Assembly: GCF_002078605.1 (NCBI RefSeq)
Contig: NZ_MSJR01000001.1
Location: 62,001 to 126,000, forward strand
Length of the DNA: 64,000 nt
Direction of reading: 5' to 3'
From: Salegentibacter sediminis
GTDB taxonomy: Bacteria; Bacteroidota; Bacteroidia; Flavobacteriales; Flavobacteriaceae
The notes under the pieces are model-generated. The model made no database searches, was not told where the DNA came from, and saw nothing but the letters and a program-made list of their open reading frames with translations. Positions 61,957-64,000 of this stretch are shown in pieces (position 1 is the stretch's first letter; each line of letters starts with the position of its first letter). The position numbers were made by a program, and so were the translations under genes.

Positions 61957-63222
61957 ATGGGAGTACAGGATCATTCGGGTAGACAAAATACCAACAGGTC
62001 GATAATCATTATTGGTGCATTATTCTTTATTTTCGGGTTTGTTACCTGGTTAAATTCAGTACTTATTCCCTTTTTAAAAACTGCCAGCCAGTTAAACAAT
62101 TTTGAATCTTATCTGGTTGCTTTTGCATCTTACATTTCTTATTTTGTAATGGCTATTCCTTCTGCCTGGGTATTGAAAAAAACAGGTTTTAAAAACGGAA
62201 TGTCTCTTGGTCTCGTGGTAATGGCAATTGGGGCTTTAATTTTTATACCCGCAGCTATGTCAAGAACCTATGCGCTGTTTCTTTTTGGTCTGTTCATTCA
62301 GGGTACGGGACTTGCTTTGCTACAGTCTGCAGCAAATCCATATATCACCATTCTTGGACCTATTGAGAGTGCGGCGAAGCGAATTAGTATAATGGGTATT
62401 TGTAATAAGGTGGCCGGGGCTTTAGCACCAATTATTTTTGGTGCAATTCTGCTGAAGAATATGGATGCAGTAGAAGCGAGACTGGAAGGTATGGGTGCAG
62501 CAGCCAAAGCGGCCGAGTTAGATGAGCTCGCTTCCCTGGTGATTACACCTTATTTGGTAATGGCGGCTATTTTGGTGGGACTTTCGGTTCTTATTTATTA
62601 TTCAGCATTGCCTGAAATTGAAACCGATAGCGAGGATGAAACGGTAGCTGCAGCCAATAAAAATAAAACCAGCGTACTTCAGTTTCCTAATCTATTATTG
62701 GGAACCCTGGCGATGTTTCTATACGTTGGGGTGGAAGTAATTGCTGGTGATACCGTAATTAGTTACGCCCGCGATGGGCAGGGTATTTCTACAGATATCG
62801 CTAAATATTTCACCACTTATACCCTAATCGCAATGATTGTGGGTTACTTAATTGGTACGGTAACCATTCCGAAATATATCAGTCAGCAAAAAGCGCTGCA
62901 AATTTCAGGTATTCTTGGGATTATCCTTGGGCTTAGTGCAATTTTTACTGATGGGTATATTTCAGTGCTTTTTATATCGCTATTAGGTTTGGCAAACGCC
63001 TTGGTTTTTCCGGCTATATGGCCTTTGGCTCTTAACGGATTAGGAAGATTTACTAAAATAGGCTCTTCATTTTTGATTATGGCGCTGGCCGGAGGAGCTA
63101 TTCTGCCCCTTGTTTATGGTTATTTAGCCGATACTTTTGATACGCAATCGGCCTACTGGATCGTTATACCTAGTTACTTATATATTTGGTTCTTTGCAGC
63201 CAAAGGACATAAAATTAAATAA
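61957..63222 (+). CDS. Sugar MFS transporter (FucP/NagP-like)
   Basis: This 421-residue protein has 12 membrane helices and the FucP-type pattern FIFGFVTWLNSVLIPFLKTA in the first helix, then LLQSAANPYITILGP around residue 125. Members carry fucose, glucose/galactose or N-acetylglucosamine with H+ or Na+. It lies 10 bp before a GH20 hexosaminidase gene, so N-acetylglucosamine is the best guess. Confidence 0.9.
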   Translation: MGVQDHSGRQNTNRSIIIIGALFFIFGFVTWLNSVLIPFLKTASQLNNFESYLVAFASYISYFVMAIPSAWVLKKTGFKNGMSLGLVVMAIGALIFIPAAMSRTYALFLFGLFIQGTGLALLQSAANPYITILGPIESAAKRISIMGICNKVAGALAPIIFGAILLKNMDAVEARLEGMGAAAKAAELDELASLVITPYLVMAAILVGLSVLIYYSALPEIETDSEDETVAAANKNKTSVLQFPNLLLGTLAMFLYVGVEVIAGDTVISYARDGQGISTDIAKYFTTYTLIAMIVGYLIGTVTIPKYISQQKALQISGILGIILGLSAIFTDGYISVLFISLLGLANALVFPAIWPLALNGLGRFTKIGSSFLIMALAGGAILPLVYGYLADTFDTQSAYWIVIPSYLYIWFFAAKGHKIK

Positions 63223-63232
63223 AGCTTTTATT

Positions 63233-64000
63233 ATGAAAAAAACTATAATTTACTTCTTGTTTACACTGATGTTAGCGCTTCCATTTGGTAGCATAGCTCA
63301 GGAAGTTACTGCAGAAAATCCGGCAATTATTCCGCAGCCGGCAGAAATTGAATGGAAAGAGGGTGTTTTTACTCTTCCGGAAAGAACAGTGGTTTGTTAC
63401 AATTCCGAAGCGAAAGCTTCGGCTGCCTGGCTGCAACAATTGCTCAAAAATACCAATAGTCAAAGTTTCCCGATGCAGGGAGAGGATTGTCTTGGATTTT
63501 CACTTAAAATAAAGGAAAACCTGAAGGATAACCTGGGAGACGAAGGTTACAAACTTGATATCACCCATAATAAGGTAAGTCTTTTGGCGGCGACCGAAGC
63601 CGGGTTGTTTTATGCGATCCAGACCCTTAGGCAAATGTTTCCTGCCGAAATAGAAACCGGAAAGATTTCCGAAGAGATTAAATTAAAACAGGTAAGCATT
63701 ACCGATGTTCCAAAGTATGAATGGCGTGGTACTATGATCGATATTTCCAGGAGTTTCTTCGGCCCCGAATACATCAAAAAACACATAGACCGAATGGCTT
63801 TTTATAAGCTTAATCGCCTTCACCTTCATCTTACCGACGATCAGGGGTGGAGAATAGAGATCAAACAACTTCCTAAGCTTACTGAAGTAGGTAGTAAAGG
63901 AGCCGTAAAAGGTGGAAGATCCGGATTTTTAACTCAGGAAGAATATAAAGAGATCCAGGAATATGCTGCTGCCAGAAATATTATAATAATTCCCGAAATA
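63233..64000 (+). CDS. GH20 beta-N-acetylhexosaminidase, partial (truncated by window end)
   Basis: The frame starts at ATG 63233 and stays open to the right edge (256 codons); it is not in the ORF track. It has a signal peptide (MKKTIIYFLFTLMLALPFGSIAQ), a GH20b-type N-terminal domain (about 25-150), and the start of the GH20 barrel with RGTMIDISRSFF and the substrate-binding HLHLTDDQGWRIEI. The catalytic Asp-Glu pair lies beyond the edge. It removes terminal GlcNAc/GalNAc from chito-oligomers or glycans in the periplasm. Confidence 0.92.
   Translation, partial: MKKTIIYFLFTLMLALPFGSIAQEVTAENPAIIPQPAEIEWKEGVFTLPERTVVCYNSEAKASAAWLQQLLKNTNSQSFPMQGEDCLGFSLKIKENLKDNLGDEGYKLDITHNKVSLLAATEAGLFYAIQTLRQMFPAEIETGKISEEIKLKQVSITDVPKYEWRGTMIDISRSFFGPEYIKKHIDRMAFYKLNRLHLHLTDDQGWRIEIKQLPKLTEVGSKGAVKGGRSGFLTQEEYKEIQEYAAARNIIIIPEI

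Noticed and set aside
1-64000. CRISPR arrays, insertion sequences, rRNA operon
   Set aside because: No regularly spaced direct repeats, transposase-like proteins or terminal inverted repeats, and no rRNA sequence were recognised.

Overview
This window looks like ordinary chromosomal DNA from a marine Flavobacteriaceae bacterium (Gramella/Salegentibacter/Zunongwangia type). The evidence is the low GC content, the Bacteroidetes-style promoters (TTG near -33, TAnnTTTG near -7), the scarcity of Shine-Dalgarno sequences, the type IX secretion lipoprotein PorW/SprE, and the many families restricted to Bacteroidetes (DUF4175, DUF4254, DUF4837, DUF5687, DUF6427, head-GIN). No insertion sequences, prophage, CRISPR array or rRNA were seen. 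The genus is an inference.

Layout. 0-3.3 kb is the F0 half of an ATP synthase operon on the minus strand (AtpZ, a small membrane protein, then a, c, b, delta and the start of alpha). A strong hairpin sits between c and b. 3.3-8.5 kb holds a bactofilin, PorW/SprE and an ABC exporter pair. 8.6-14.2 kb holds an NAD(P)H:2Fe-2S reductase, a GT9 glycosyltransferase, DUF4254, DUF6427, a small membrane protein and purD. 14.2-22.8 kb is a surface-polysaccharide block: a PaaK/CapK-like adenylate-forming enzyme on the plus strand, converging on a tightly packed seven-gene minus-strand operon (M23 peptidase, GH3-type adenylate-forming enzyme, DUF6909-like protein with a nucleoside-phosphorylase-like C-terminal half, RfbC, RfbD, UXS-type epimerase, GT2). 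23-29 kb has tatA, a DUF4837 lipoprotein, MltD, pgk, holB, DoxX and a Skp/OmpH-like lipoprotein. 29.5-36 kb has a methyltransferase, mnmG, ybeY and the giant DUF4175 protein; mnmG is flanked by two parS-like palindromes. 36-46 kb has gltX, an SPFH protein, a YtxH/YqjE-like membrane-stress triad, glnS, folB, tRNA-Cys, LysE, a head-GIN protein and rnr.

46-47.2 kb is gene-poor and AT-rich. It holds a 56-residue ORF missed by the track, a DUF2007 gene and a 517-bp spacer with a perfect DnaA box and repeated GTTAAC motifs. Together with the parS-like sites, mnmG and rnpA nearby, this makes a plausible but unproven oriC region. 47.2-64 kb has rpiB, an ElaA-like acetyltransferase, rnpA-ctp, an MBL/subtilase/M1 peptidase operon, two divergent cation:proton antiporters with TrkA-N domains, yebC, lepA, and the start of an amino-sugar locus (sugar MFS transporter plus a truncated GH20 hexosaminidase).

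How it fits together. Most of the window is housekeeping: energy conversion, translation, envelope maintenance and surface-glycan synthesis. The parts most worth follow-up are the nucleosidase-like DUF6909 protein inside the M23/GH3/sugar operon, the atpE-atpF hairpin, the parS-like pair, and the candidate origin. No clearly novel multi-gene system could be demonstrated from sequence reading alone.
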